A stretch of DNA of 64,000 nucleotides from Nonlabens antarcticus (GTDB lineage: Bacteria > Bacteroidota > Bacteroidia > Flavobacteriales > Flavobacteriaceae). The DNA lies in the NCBI RefSeq assembly GCF_015356755.1, contig NZ_JADFCO010000056.1:1-64000 (forward strand), written 5' to 3'. A program made the position numbers and the translations under genes. Shown here in pieces: positions 36,311 through 45,784 of this stretch (positions are counted from its first letter, which is position 1; every line of letters starts with the position of its first letter). Under the pieces are notes generated by a model. That model searched no databases, was not told where the DNA came from, and saw only the letters and a program-made list of their open reading frames with translations.

Positions 36311-37411
36311 ATGACACAAATACATATATATTTATTCGGTATTGGGAATGTAGGAAAAACGTTCATTCAGCAAATATTAGAAAGCAGCAATTTTTTTAAG
36401 CAACACCATCATCTTGATTTACGAATAGTAGGACTGGCAAATTCCAGATCTGTTTTAACCGTAAAAGATGGAATAGGGACAGACTGGAAAGAAGTTTTCG
36501 GCAAGGAGTCTTCACCACGGGAAGCAGATAGTTTTTATAGGTTTTCTAAAAACACAGAAGTTTTAAAAATCGCAGTAGATGCGACAGCAAGTCAGGAATT
36601 ATCCCGCTTTTATCCAGAAATTGTTCAGCATGGATTTAGCATCGTTACCGCAAATAAAATAGCAAATACATTATCACAAGATTTTTATGATAGGTTGCGA
36701 TCTTTATTAAAGGAGCAACATCTAAATTTTGAATATGAGACGAATGTAGGAGCCGGTCTTCCCATTGTAGAAACGGTACGTAGTCTCTATAATAGCGGCG
36801 AGCAGATTTTTGTCATTAATGGTGTTTTCTCTGGTTCCTTAGGCTATATTTTCAATAGGTTTTCTGAGGAAGATGTCTCGTTTTCACAGGTTGTGACTGA
36901 TGCTCTGGATTTAGGGTTTACAGAACCAGATCCTCGAGAGGACTTGTCAGGAAATGATGTGGCTAGAAAATTACTAGTACTTGCTAGGGAAGCAGGATTA
37001 AAGCTAGAATTTGAGGATATAAGTATTGAAAGCCTCGTAACACCTACATTAAAATCGGCTTCCCTTCACCAGTTTTTAACCGATTTGAGTCAGCTAGACT
37101 CTGATTTTCAAGATCGTAAAGATGCATTGAAAGAAGATGAGGTTCTCAGACACTTAGGACAACTGGATGTTATAAATAAACAGTTGAAAGTCTCTTTACA
37201 AGTGGTTAAAAAAAGCTCGCCGGCTGGACAACTACAGGGAAGTGATGGTTTTTTTGAGATATATTCTGAAAGCTATGCACAGCACCCGCTTGTTATAAAA
37301 GGGGCTGGAGCTGGCCGTGAAGTTACCGCTAGAGGACTTGTTTCTGACATCGTAAAAATCTGTAAATCACAACCTGTTTACTCTTTAGAACTTTTAGAAA
37401 AAGACTTTTAG
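36311..37411 (+). CDS. hom: Homoserine dehydrogenase
   Basis: A 366-residue NAD(P)-dependent enzyme without an aspartokinase or ACT domain. It resembles the C-terminal half of ThrA/MetL: dinucleotide motif FGIGNVGKTF, VTANKIANT, YETNVGAGLPIVETVRSL, GVFSGSLGYIFN and EPDPREDLSGNDVARKLLVLAREAG. It reduces aspartate semialdehyde to homoserine, feeding MetX. It lies 27 bp after metX and is probably the last gene of the riboswitch operon. A stand-alone dehydrogenase under SAM control suggests that flux to methionine can be regulated apart from threonine. Confidence 0.93.
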   Translation: MTQIHIYLFGIGNVGKTFIQQILESSNFFKQHHHLDLRIVGLANSRSVLTVKDGIGTDWKEVFGKESSPREADSFYRFSKNTEVLKIAVDATASQELSRFYPEIVQHGFSIVTANKIANTLSQDFYDRLRSLLKEQHLNFEYETNVGAGLPIVETVRSLYNSGEQIFVINGVFSGSLGYIFNRFSEEDVSFSQVVTDALDLGFTEPDPREDLSGNDVARKLLVLAREAGLKLEFEDISIESLVTPTLKSASLHQFLTDLSQLDSDFQDRKDALKEDEVLRHLGQLDVINKQLKVSLQVVKKSSPAGQLQGSDGFFEIYSESYAQHPLVIKGAGAGREVTARGLVSDIVKICKSQPVYSLELLEKDF

Positions 37412-37496
37412 TAAAAGTTCCAAAATCTAAATGATTGTATAATCAAAACGAGTTTATGGCAAAAATACGTTCTGGAAATAATCAGTAGCTTTACAT

Positions 37497-37907
37497 ATGC
37501 TTTCCAGAAAAACTAAATACGGGATAAAAGCCCTTACCTATCTAGCTTCCCGCAACTCTGACGACCCAGTAAATATTGCTACCATTGCTGATGGACAGAA
37601 TATTCCACACAAATTTTTAGAGGCAATTCTATTAGAGCTTCGTAAAAACTCTATTCTGGGAAGTCGCAAAGGAAAAGGAGGCGGTTATTATTTGCTGCAG
37701 CCAGCAGAACAAGTTAGAATGTCTGCCATTCACAGAATTTTAGAAGGACCTATTGCGATGTTGCCGTGTGTAAGTTTAAATTTTTACGAAAAGTGCAGCG
37801 ATTGTCCCGATGAAGATACTTGTGCCGTTAATAAGTTGATGATCAGAGTACGCGATAATACATTACAAATACTGGAGAATCAAACACTTGCCGATTTGAT
37901 CAAGTAA
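37497..37907 (+). CDS. Rrf2-family transcriptional regulator
   Basis: 136 residues. A winged helix-turn-helix spans the first 80 residues (KTKYGIKALTYLASR, IPHKFLEAILLELRKNSILGSRKGKGGGYYL). A Cys cluster C-x8-C-x2-C-x5-C (LPCVSLNFYEKCSDCPDEDTC) could ligate an iron-sulfur cluster as in IscR/NsrR/RsrR. It lies between the methionine operon and a ferredoxin reductase/ferredoxin pair, so sulfur or iron-sulfur status is a plausible signal. CymR-like regulators of the same family lack such a Cys set. No clear operator was recognised. Confidence 0.88.
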   Translation: MLSRKTKYGIKALTYLASRNSDDPVNIATIADGQNIPHKFLEAILLELRKNSILGSRKGKGGGYYLLQPAEQVRMSAIHRILEGPIAMLPCVSLNFYEKCSDCPDEDTCAVNKLMIRVRDNTLQILENQTLADLIK

Positions 37908-38161
37908 ATCTGGATTCTCTTAGCTCAAGATTATTTCAAGAATTTAGAATGAAAGGTGTAATTATAGGATGGTAAAAAGCTAAGGAAGATGTGTTTTTTA
38001 TAAACCGCACCGATTCATTTCAGCTCAATAACTTCAAATATATTAAAGGTTTAATCATGTGTTGCGACTTGTTCTACAGGATGACAAGGCGGGTTGCTTT
38101 ATTGCCAAATGTTTGTTTACGTGAGGATTGCTAACGACCTTTGCAGTCGCTTAATTAGAGT

Positions 38162-39262
38162 ATGGATTTTATTATGGAGAAAGAGATGATTACTACAGAC
38201 ATTTTGATCATAGGTGCTGGTCCTACTGGGCTTTTTGCCGTTTTTGAAGCCGGATTGCTCAAATTGAAGTGCCATATTATTGATGCGTTAGCTCAGCCAG
38301 GCGGTCAATGTACAGAACTTTACCCTAAAAAGCCTATTTACGATATACCCGGTTTTCCAGAGGTTCTCGCTGGTGATCTTGTCACCAATTTAATGAAGCA
38401 AATAGAACCGTTCCAACCAGGATTTACGTTAGGAGAACGAGCAGAAACTATTGAAAAGTTAGAAGACGGTAGTTTTATCGTCACTACTAGTAAAGGAACT
38501 AAACATCACGCAAAAATCGTTGCAATCGCTGGAGGTTTAGGTTCATTTGAGCCGCGTAAACCTGCTATTGATGGTTTGGAGAAATATGAGGACAAAGGTC
38601 TGGCCTACATGATAAAGGATCCAGAAGTGTATCGTGATAAAAAAGTTGTTATCGCAGGTGGTGGCGATAGCGCACTGGACTGGTCGATATTTTTAGCAGA
38701 TGTAGCTAGCGAAGTTACTCTAGTACATAGAAGAGAGGAATTCCGTGGTGCGCTAGATAGTGTGGAAAAAGTAGAAGAGCTGGTTCAAGCAGATAAAATT
38801 AGGCTAATTACACCAGCAGAAATTCTGGATGTCAACGGTAATGGAAAAGTTGAAACCGTTTTATTACAACACAACGATGAGGCCAAGCGTATGGAGGTTA
38901 TCGAGTGTGATGCTTTTATACCATTATTTGGGCTTGCGCCAAAGTTAGGTCCCATTGGGGATTGGGGTTTAGAAATTGAAAAAAATGCGATTAAAGTGGA
39001 CAACACGCTGGATTATCAAACTAATATTCCGGGAATCTATGCCATAGGAGATGTCAATACCTATCCAGGAAAATTAAAGTTGATCCTCTGTGGTTTCCAT
39101 GAGGCAACGCTCATGTGTCAAAGCGCGTACCAACGAATTTTCCCAGACAAGCGTTATGTCATGAAATACACAACTGTGGGTGGCATCGACGGGTTCGATG
39201 GTTCTCGCAAAGAAGCCGAGAAGTCTATCGTAAAAAAAATAGGAAACAAGCAGAATGTCTGA
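38162..39262 (+). CDS. Ferredoxin-NADP+ reductase, thioredoxin reductase-like type
   Basis: Up to 366 residues. The FAD motif is ILIIGAGPTGLFAVFEAG, then GGQCTELYPKKPIYDIPG. The NAD(P) motif is VVIAGGGDSALDWSIFLA with VTLVHRREEFRGA. The final FAD contact is IPGIYAIGDVNTYPGKLKLILCGFHEA. The CxxC disulfide of true thioredoxin reductases is absent, which fits YumC-type ferredoxin reductases. Later in-frame Met codons (38174, 38186) could be the start. The next gene, overlapping by 8 bp, is its likely partner ferredoxin. Confidence 0.9.
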   Translation: MDFIMEKEMITTDILIIGAGPTGLFAVFEAGLLKLKCHIIDALAQPGGQCTELYPKKPIYDIPGFPEVLAGDLVTNLMKQIEPFQPGFTLGERAETIEKLEDGSFIVTTSKGTKHHAKIVAIAGGLGSFEPRKPAIDGLEKYEDKGLAYMIKDPEVYRDKKVVIAGGGDSALDWSIFLADVASEVTLVHRREEFRGALDSVEKVEELVQADKIRLITPAEILDVNGNGKVETVLLQHNDEAKRMEVIECDAFIPLFGLAPKLGPIGDWGLEIEKNAIKVDNTLDYQTNIPGIYAIGDVNTYPGKLKLILCGFHEATLMCQSAYQRIFPDKRYVMKYTTVGGIDGFDGSRKEAEKSIVKKIGNKQNV

Positions 39263-39575
39263 TATAAAGATCACCATCATTGACCGGGAAGGCAAGCGCC
39301 ACGAGGTCGATGCACCTACAGATATGAATATGAATCTGATGGAGGTATGCAAAGCGTATGAACTACCAGTCCAGGCGGTTTGTGGCGGTATGGCCATGTG
39401 TGCGACTTGTCAATGTTATATTATAAGCGATCACGATCTGGGCGAGCGCAACGATGATGAACAGGCCATGCTTTGGGAAGCTTCATTTGTTAAAGATAAT
39501 TCTAGATTAGGCTGTCAGGTTCCTATTACTGAAGATTTAGAAGGATTGGTGGTTGAGTTGGCGCCTGAGGAATGA
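39255..39575 (+). CDS. 2Fe-2S ferredoxin (adrenodoxin type)
   Basis: 106 residues with the cluster ligands in VCGGMAMCATCQCYI and RLGCQVPITEDLEGLVVELAP. This is the Cys-x5-Cys-x2-Cys...Cys layout of adrenodoxin-like vertebrate/Isc-type ferredoxins. The gene overlaps the reductase by 8 bp, so the two are translated together and probably form an NADPH-to-ferredoxin electron chain. The acceptor is unknown; methionine synthase reactivation is one possible use given the locus, as inference. Confidence 0.92.
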   Translation: MSDIKITIIDREGKRHEVDAPTDMNMNLMEVCKAYELPVQAVCGGMAMCATCQCYIISDHDLGERNDDEQAMLWEASFVKDNSRLGCQVPITEDLEGLVVELAPEE

Positions 39576-40442
39576 TTTTATCCATTGTTATATCAAGTAA
39601 TTAATGATTGCCTATTATTAATTTGCTGCGCAAATCGTAATTGCCAGTAGTAGATAATTCCTTTATTTTAACATACTCAAAAACACAACTCGTCTCTTCT
39701 CTCAAGGGAAAACGGTAACCTTCATTGCTTCATACTACATCAAACAATGAAGCTACTTGTTTTTCCTTAAGGTAAATGCCGAAGGCAGTGAGTGTTTGCG
39801 ATGCCTGGATTTCAGAAAAAAACTTGACTTTTAATTTAAAAGTTTGAGGTAAAATATTTTCTCTTCGGGAAGATGTCCGACATGATCTGAGCTTGTCCAA
39901 GTAAAGACAGATGGATTGGGATAATGATTTTAAGATTACTATCAATATCGTCAAACACCTATCTCGTCTCTTCCACTAAGACTAGGCTGATTGTAACGCC
40001 TCAAGAGAATACGATAGTTTCGGGAATAATGACCTTACAGAAAACCTATAGATAACTTGTTTTCTCCGCTGGAGAAGTCTAAGACAATGAGGTGTTTACA
40101 AAGTGATTGTTTCAATTTCAACATCAACAAACACCCATCTCTTATCTTCCCTCAAAAGGGAAGGAGGTCAGCTTGGGGGATTAATTCTTCCAGCACCAAT
40201 TCTTATCGTGACTTGTTTTTCTTTCTGCATCCGACGAGCTTTTTGCAAGGGGAATGCACGCTGAAGACAAAAGGTGTTGCACACAAGTGAAAGTAATAAT
40301 TACACCACCTAAATTTAAGTTTAGTTTTTTTACCGCATACCATTTGGAGTCGATTGATATCAACCTTCGCTTAATTTTATTTTCCTTTTAATTTTATTTT
40401 TGATTTTTAAAGCCCATATTTGCATCAGTTCATTGCTTACTA
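39576..40442. other. Long non-coding region with decayed inverted-repeat units
   Basis: About 870 bp without a credible gene. Three related start segments (39681, 39953, 40129) share AAACACc.AtCTCgTCTCTTC. The middle unit is bounded by a matching inverted segment at 40070-40097 (GGAGAAGTCTAAGACAATGAGGTGTTT). ACTTGTTTT follows inside each unit. They look like degraded copies of a short MITE-like element. The promoter of the second riboswitch transcript must lie near the end. Confidence 0.55.
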
Positions 40443-40543
40443 AGTTATAAAGAAAGGTTCAGGGATTAGACCCGTTGAGACCTTGGCAACCCTACAACTG
40501 TAGAAGGTGCCTCATTCTACCGCGCTCGCGTGGAAAGATAACT
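40443..40543 (+). ncRNA. SAM-I (S-box) riboswitch upstream of split metH-metF
   Basis: P1 is the perfect pair AGTTAT/ATAACT. Inside are AAGAAAGG, CAGGGATTAGACCCGTTGA, CCTTGGCAACCC, GAAGGTGCC and a CGCG-rich P4 hairpin before GAAAGATAA, all S-box landmarks. TAAAGAAAG (40448-40456) is perfectly complementary to CTTTCTTTA downstream (40562-40570), a possible alternative pairing for the switch. No terminator T run follows. Confidence 0.93.
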
Positions 40544-40580
40544 ATCAGCTTCATCGCTATTCTTTCTTTAAAACTATGTA

Positions 40581-40596
40581 CGCTTTCGCGAAAGCG
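40581..40596. repeat. 16-bp palindrome copy 10 (leader of metH)
   Basis: Exact copy between the SAM riboswitch and the metH start, in the transcribed leader. Confidence 0.95.
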
Positions 40597-40683
40597 GAAA
40601 CGTCCTCAACACCTCAAACCTTTTTAATTCATTCCGTGGATTAAAATCCGTTGCACGTTGGGCTCATTTTAAAAACAGAAAGA

Positions 40684-41706
40684 TTGAAAAACGAAATACT
40701 TTACAAAGCTCTGCAGGAACGCATCCTAGTCTTGGACGGCGCTATGGGTACCATGTTACAACGGCATAAATTTTCAGAAGAAGATTTTCGAGGAACCCGT
40801 TTTGCAGACTATGCCTCTGACGTAAAAGGGAACAATGATCTCTTATCCATTACCCAGCCAGCGGCAATTGCAGACGTCCACGCCCAGTATTTTGCTGCAG
40901 GAGCAGATATTGTGGAAACCAATACCTTCAGCGGTACGACTATCGCCATGGCAGATTACGACATGGAATTCCTGGTCGATGAACTCAATTATGAAAGCGC
41001 CAGAATCGCCCGCAAAGTTGCAGATGAGTTCACAGAACGGGAACCGCACAAACCTAGATTTGTCGCCGGCGCCATAGGGCCCACCAACAAAACCGCTAGT
41101 ATGTCGCCAGATGTCAATGATCCGGGATTCCGGGCCATCACTTTTGAGGAACTGCGTAAAGCCTATAAACAACAAGCCGCTGGATTAGTCAAGGGTGGTG
41201 TCGATATATTACTGGTGGAAACCGTTTTTGATACCCTCAATGCCAAAGCCGCGCTTTTTGCCATTGAAGAATTGAAAGAAGAACTAAATCTGGATATCCC
41301 GGTGATGGTCAGTGGTACGATAACAGACGCTTCTGGTAGAACATTGAGCGGACAAACGGCGGAGGCTTTTATGATTTCCATCGAGCATATTGAACTGCTT
41401 TCAATTGGCTTCAACTGTGCACTAGGTGCTAAGCAATTAACCCCTTACCTAGAAACCGTTTCTGGGAAATCGGTTTATGGGATTAGTGCCTATCCTAATG
41501 CGGGATTGCCTAATGCCTTTGGAGAATATGATGAAACGCCAGAACAAATGGCTTCACAAATCAGGGAATATTTGGAAAAATCCTTGGTAAATATAATAGG
41601 TGGTTGTTGTGGCACGACACCGGAACATATCGCCGCCATTGCCGTCATTGCAGCAGAATTTAAACCGCGACGCATTCCCTTCCTACAAAAATTAGTCAAT
41701 GGATAA
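40684..41706 (+). CDS. metH: Methionine synthase, homocysteine-binding half (split MetH N-part)
   Basis: 340 residues from a TTG start ([23 protein letters not shown]). No ATG lies before the conserved DGAMGTM; a farther TTG at 40651 would add 11 residues. It is the homocysteine S-methyltransferase barrel with zinc ligands Cys in [11 protein letters not shown] and Cys-Cys in [11 protein letters not shown]. MetH is encoded in two pieces here, this domain and the folate/cobalamin/activation half, whose reading frame overlaps by 8 bp. Such a split is common in Bacteroidota. The product is under the SAM-I riboswitch. Confidence 0.92.
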   Translation: MKNEILYKALQERILVLDGAMGTMLQRHKFSEEDFRGTRFADYASDVKGNNDLLSITQPAAIADVHAQYFAAGADIVETNTFSGTTIAMADYDMEFLVDELNYESARIARKVADEFTEREPHKPRFVAGAIGPTNKTASMSPDVNDPGFRAITFEELRKAYKQQAAGLVKGGVDILLVETVFDTLNAKAALFAIEELKEELNLDIPVMVSGTITDASGRTLSGQTAEAFMISIEHIELLSIGFNCALGAKQLTPYLETVSGKSVYGISAYPNAGLPNAFGEYDETPEQMASQIREYLEKSLVNIIGGCCGTTPEHIAAIAVIAAEFKPRRIPFLQKLVNG

Positions 41707-44700
41707 TATAGAATTTAGACCCCTCAAACTTAGCGGACTTGAACCGCTGGTGATTACTCCAGAAAGCAATTTTGTCAATGTCGGTGAGCGTACGAACGTT
41801 GCAGGTTCTAAGAAATTCCTGCGCCTTATAAAAGACGAGAAGTTTGACGAGGCGCTGGATGTGGCTCGAGATCAGGTAGATAATGGAGCCCAAATCATAG
41901 ACATCAACTTTGACGATGGGATGATCGATGGTAAGGCCGCAATGGTCAGGTTTCTCAACCTGATTGCCGCAGAGCCTGATATTTCAAGAGTTCCCATAAT
42001 GATCGATAGTTCTAAATGGGAAATTATTGAAGCCGGACTGCAGGTCGTGCAGGGAAAGTGTGTGGTGAATTCCATCAGCCTAAAAGAAGGTGAAGAAGAA
42101 TTCATTAAACATGCGCGAGCTATAAAGCGTTACGGCGCCGCCGTTATTGTAATGGCATTTGATGAAACGGGTCAAGCAGATAATTTTGACCGCAGGGTAG
42201 AGATTTCAAAACGCAGCTATGATATTCTGGTGAATCAGGTAAAGTTTGCTCCAGAAGATATCATTTTTGACTTAAATATTTTTCCCGTTGCTACGGGAAT
42301 GGATGAGCATAAACTGAATGCCCTGGATTTTATCGAGGGAACTAAATGGGTAAAAGCAAACCTTCCCCACGCCAGCGTTAGCGGTGGTGTCAGTAATGTA
42401 AGCTTTAGTTTTAGGGGAAACGATAAAGTGCGTGAGGCGATGCACAGTGCCTTCTTGTACCACGCGATTAAGGCGGGAATGAATATAGGAATCGTGAACC
42501 CAGCTATGCTGGAGGTTTATGATGATATCGATAAGAATTTACTGGATCATGTGGAAGATGTTCTTCTGAATAGACGCGAGGATGCCACAGAGCGATTGCT
42601 TGATTATGCCGAATCTGTTACGCAAACGACCCGCACCAGTACTATTGATAACAGTTGGAGAGAACTGCCATTGCAGGATCGCATCACCCGGGCACTGGTA
42701 AAAGGTATCGATGCATTTATTATAGAAGATGTGGAGGAAGCCCGACTCGCTGCTGCTCAACCCATTGAAGTTATCGAGGGAAACCTGATGACAGGAATGA
42801 ATGTAGTGGGTGACCTTTTCGGGAGTGGGAAGATGTTCTTGCCCCAAGTTGTAAAAAGCGCTCGGGTCATGAAAAAAGCAGTTGCTTATTTGTTGCCGTT
42901 TATTGAGGAAGAGAAGGAAAAACTCAGACTCCATGCCCCTAAATCCCCAAAGGGGACTTTCTCGTCTTGGCGTACCGCCAATCCCGGTGCGTACCGCACA
43001 TTACTTGACCGAACTAAAAATAGCCGGGCAAACCCAACTCCCGCTGAGGCAAAAATGTGGGATTTGCTCAGTAACAAGAAATTAGATGGATACAAATTCC
43101 GTCGCGAGCATATCATAGGAATGTATATCGCAGACTTTGTTTGTTTACGAGAGAATTTCATCATTGAAATAGATGGTGGTTATCACGACGATCCAGGACA
43201 AAAAGAAAAAGATCAAAATAGAACTGAATGGCTAGAAGAACATGGCTTCAGGGTCGTAAGATTCAAAAATTCAGAGGTTTTAAATGATCATCAAAACGTT
43301 CTTGACAAAGTCAAGAACGAGATGAAAAAAGTCCCCTCTGGGGATTTAGGGGCTCAGAGTGTGAAGATTTTGATGGCCACCGTAAAAGGTGACGTCCATG
43401 ACATCGGGAAAAATATTGTTTCTGTGGTTCTCGCTTGTAATAATTATGAGATCATTGATCTGGGCGTGATGGTGCCGCCAGAGAAAATCCTGGATGCTGC
43501 AATTGAACACAATGTGGATATCATAGGCCTTAGCGGACTCATAACTCCATCGCTTGACGAGATGGTGTATGTGGCTAAGGAGATGAAACGCCGCAATTTT
43601 GTGGTGCCGTTGATGATAGGTGGCGCCACGACTTCCCGCGCACATACCGCTGTCAAGATCGCTCCAGAATATGACGGCACGATTGTCCATGTCAACGACG
43701 CAAGCCGTGCCGTGACCATCGCGGGAGAGTTATCTGGTGATAAGGATGATGACTATTTCGCTTTCGCGAAAGCGAAAAAGGAAGAGTACGCAAAACTGCG
43801 GGACGAGTTTCTAGGCAGGCAACGGAAGAAGGATTATCTGACGATAGAAAAAGCCAGAGAACACAAATGGAAGATCGATTGGGCTAATTATGAAGCGGTA
43901 AAGCCCAAAAAGTTAGGAGTGCATCAGCTGGAAAATATCGACTTAAAAGAGATCTCAGCATTTATAGACTGGTCGCCATTCTTCCGCAGTTGGGATTTGC
44001 ATGGACGCTATCCAGATATTTTGACGGATGAAGTAGTGGGCATCCAGGCGACAGAGTTGTTTGCTGATGCTCAGGAAATGTTAGGTCAGATTATCGATGA
44101 GAAATGGTTGGATGCAAGAGCCGTTTACGGACTGTTTCCAGCAAACACACTCAATGACGATGATATCGCAGTAAAGGGAACCGATAGGAGTTTCACGTTT
44201 AGAACCTTGCGCCAGCAATCAAAAAAAGCAGCGGGAAAACCACAAATTGCCCTCGCAGATTTTGTGGCACCACAGGATTCTGGGAAGCAGGATTATATAG
44301 GGGCTTTTTGCGTGAGCACCGGTTTTGGGGTGGAAGAACGAGCAGCAGAGTTTCGCGAAAAGTTAGATGATTACAATTCGATCATGTTGAAAGCTCTAGC
44401 AGATCGACTGGCAGAAGCATTAGCAGAATACCTGCATTTAAGAATCCGTAAGGAATTTTGGGGTTATGCGAGTGACGAGCAATTGGAAAATAATGACTTA
44501 ATAAAGGAAGTTTATAAAGGAATACGGCCGGCACCGGGCTATCCAGCTTGTCCAGATCATTTAGAAAAAGAAACGATCTGGGAATTGCTGCAGGTTGAAA
44601 AGCGCATCGACGTAAAGCTTACGGAAAGCCTTGCCATGTGGCCAGCAGCTAGTGTCTCTGGATATTACATAGGACATCCAGAATCGCGCTATTTTGGATT

Positions 44701-44800
44701 AGGAAAGATCAAGGAAGATCAGGTAAAGGACTATGCAAAACGTAAAGGAATTCCTCTTGCTAAGGCAGAAAGATGGCTCAGCCCAAACATCGCAGACTAA
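41699..44800 (+). CDS. metH: Methionine synthase, folate/cobalamin/activation half, with inserted DUF559 nuclease domain
   Basis: 1033 residues. The pterin-binding domain is at about 1-280 ([21 protein letters not shown]), followed by the helical cap (about 290-410). An extra block at about 413-551 is a DUF559/Vsr-like endonuclease. The cobalamin domain with base ligand His567 in GDVHDIGKN comes next, then the AdoMet activation domain (about 700-1030, with [12 protein letters not shown]). Without the insertion the length is about 894, normal for this split form. The insertion sits in the cap-cobalamin linker and keeps the frame, so the enzyme may still work. The palindrome repeat codes YFAFAKAKK after the cobalamin domain. 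metF follows 15 bp downstream. Confidence 0.93.
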   Translation: MDNIEFRPLKLSGLEPLVITPESNFVNVGERTNVAGSKKFLRLIKDEKFDEALDVARDQVDNGAQIIDINFDDGMIDGKAAMVRFLNLIAAEPDISRVPIMIDSSKWEIIEAGLQVVQGKCVVNSISLKEGEEEFIKHARAIKRYGAAVIVMAFDETGQADNFDRRVEISKRSYDILVNQVKFAPEDIIFDLNIFPVATGMDEHKLNALDFIEGTKWVKANLPHASVSGGVSNVSFSFRGNDKVREAMHSAFLYHAIKAGMNIGIVNPAMLEVYDDIDKNLLDHVEDVLLNRREDATERLLDYAESVTQTTRTSTIDNSWRELPLQDRITRALVKGIDAFIIEDVEEARLAAAQPIEVIEGNLMTGMNVVGDLFGSGKMFLPQVVKSARVMKKAVAYLLPFIEEEKEKLRLHAPKSPKGTFSSWRTANPGAYRTLLDRTKNSRANPTPAEAKMWDLLSNKKLDGYKFRREHIIGMYIADFVCLRENFIIEIDGGYHDDPGQKEKDQNRTEWLEEHGFRVVRFKNSEVLNDHQNVLDKVKNEMKKVPSGDLGAQSVKILMATVKGDVHDIGKNIVSVVLACNNYEIIDLGVMVPPEKILDAAIEHNVDIIGLSGLITPSLDEMVYVAKEMKRRNFVVPLMIGGATTSRAHTAVKIAPEYDGTIVHVNDASRAVTIAGELSGDKDDDYFAFAKAKKEEYAKLRDEFLGRQRKKDYLTIEKAREHKWKIDWANYEAVKPKKLGVHQLENIDLKEISAFIDWSPFFRSWDLHGRYPDILTDEVVGIQATELFADAQEMLGQIIDEKWLDARAVYGLFPANTLNDDDIAVKGTDRSFTFRTLRQQSKKAAGKPQIALADFVAPQDSGKQDYIGAFCVSTGFGVEERAAEFREKLDDYNSIMLKALADRLAEALAEYLHLRIRKEFWGYASDEQLENNDLIKEVYKGIRPAPGYPACPDHLEKETIWELLQVEKRIDVKLTESLAMWPAASVSGYYIGHPESRYFGLGKIKEDQVKDYAKRKGIPLAKAERWLSPNIAD
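42935..42960. repeat. Left terminal inverted repeat of the DUF559 element
   Basis: Pairs with 43328-43353. It contains an internal small dyad TCCCC-AAA-GGGGA, so each arm can itself fold. Confidence 0.9.
43328..43353. repeat. Right terminal inverted repeat of the DUF559 element
   Basis: The reverse complement matches 42935-42960 with one mismatch. It codes VPSGDLG in the MetH frame. Confidence 0.9.
43759..43774. repeat. 16-bp palindrome copy 11 (coding, AFAKA frame)
   Basis: Exact copy coding [11 protein letters not shown] in the linker between the cobalamin and activation domains of MetH. Confidence 0.95.
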
Positions 44801-44815
44801 CTTATTTAGCATTCA

Positions 44816-45769
44816 ATGAAAATTACTGATCACATAAAAAATGCCAGCTCCACGCTTTTCAGCTTTGAGATGATACCGCCGGTAAAAGGAAAGTCGATAC
44901 AAGAACTGTATGATAACATCGATCCATTGATGGAATTTAAACCGCCGTTTGTGGATGTGACGACTTCTAGAGAAGAGTTTCTTTACCTTAAAAAAGCAGG
45001 TGGTTTACTGGAAAAAAGGTTGACCAGAATGCGGCCGGGAACTTTGGGAATTTGTGCATCCATTCAAAACAGATATCAGGTCGATACAGTACCGCACCTG
45101 TTGTGTGGTGGATTTACCCAGCAGGAAACAGAATATTTACTAGTAGATTGTCAATATCTCGAAATCGATAATGTTATGGCATTGCGAGGTGATGCTAGAA
45201 CAGAGGAAAAGAGGTTTGAATGTACGGATGGTGGACATAATTATGCCATTGACTTAGTCAGACAAATAAGTGAGATGAATAGAGGGAATTACTTACATGA
45301 AGTCATTGAAATTTCTTGTAATGTAGATTTTTGCATAGGCGTGGCAGGATATCCAGAAAAGCACGATGAATCGCCCAGCATGAAAACGGACCTAAAACGA
45401 TTAAAGGATAAGGTCGATGCTGGAGCAGATTATGTGGTTACCCAAATGTTTTTTGACAATCAAAAATATTTTGAATTTGTACGACTGGCTCGGGAAATGG
45501 GGATTACCGTTCCCATTATTCCTGGAATTAAACCTGTTGCGATCAAACAGCACCTTCAATTATTGCCACAAACGTTCCATTTAGATATTCCAGAAGATTT
45601 AGTTGACGCTGTGGAAAACTGTGCATCTAATAAAGACGTACGTCAGGTAGGTGTGGAGTTTTGTATTGAGCAGTGCCGTGAGTTACTGGCACATAATGTT
45701 CCTGTATTGCATTTTTATAGTATGGGAAAAAGCGACAACATTTACGACATTGCCAAAGCCATTTTTTAA
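44816..45769 (+). CDS. metF: Methylenetetrahydrofolate reductase
   Basis: A 317-residue FAD enzyme with a TIM barrel: SFEMIPPVKGKS at the start, FVDVTTSREEF, NVMALRGDAR (FAD contact), AGYPEKHDESPS and GADYVVTQMFFDN. It reduces methylene-THF to methyl-THF, the methyl donor used by MetH. It lies 15 bp after the cobalamin-half gene and is thus probably in the same riboswitch-controlled transcript. The final residues HFYSMGKSDNIYDI are typical of the family. Confidence 0.95.
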   Translation: MKITDHIKNASSTLFSFEMIPPVKGKSIQELYDNIDPLMEFKPPFVDVTTSREEFLYLKKAGGLLEKRLTRMRPGTLGICASIQNRYQVDTVPHLLCGGFTQQETEYLLVDCQYLEIDNVMALRGDARTEEKRFECTDGGHNYAIDLVRQISEMNRGNYLHEVIEISCNVDFCIGVAGYPEKHDESPSMKTDLKRLKDKVDAGADYVVTQMFFDNQKYFEFVRLAREMGITVPIIPGIKPVAIKQHLQLLPQTFHLDIPEDLVDAVENCASNKDVRQVGVEFCIEQCRELLAHNVPVLHFYSMGKSDNIYDIAKAIF

Positions 45770-45784
45770 TGTAGTTTCGCTTTA

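Larger units (their letters stand above)
42935..43353 (+). mobile_element. DUF559 endonuclease element inserted in frame in metH
   Basis: A 419-bp block bounded by 26-bp inverted repeats (42935-42960 and 43328-43353, 25/26 matching). Inside, in the metH frame, is a DUF559/COG2852 very-short-patch-repair-like nuclease: [42 protein letters not shown] and [12 protein letters not shown]. The likely catalytic Asp and Glu/Asp are in ADF and EIDG. A 9-bp direct repeat GCGTACCGC (42970, 42989) lies near the left end. CTCAGA occurs outside the left end (42923) and at the right end (43353), a weak candidate for target duplication. No intein splice residues are present, so it is translated as part of MetH. 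Confidence 0.85.

Noticed and set aside
39730-40363. Small reading frames in the gap before the metH riboswitch
   Set aside because: Overlapping frames on both strands without motifs or suitable starts; they coincide with decayed repeat units.
42882-43164. Alternative reading frames over the DUF559 insertion on both strands
   Set aside because: They arise from the inverted repeats and have no motifs; the nuclease motifs are all in the metH frame.
42935-43353. Intein or group I/II intron in metH
   Set aside because: No Cys/Ser at the left junction, no His-Asn at the right and no intein blocks. The frame continues through, so no RNA splicing is needed.
44351-44362. TTTCGCGAAA core in metH as a palindrome copy
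   Set aside because: Only the inner 10 bases match; expected occasionally by chance.
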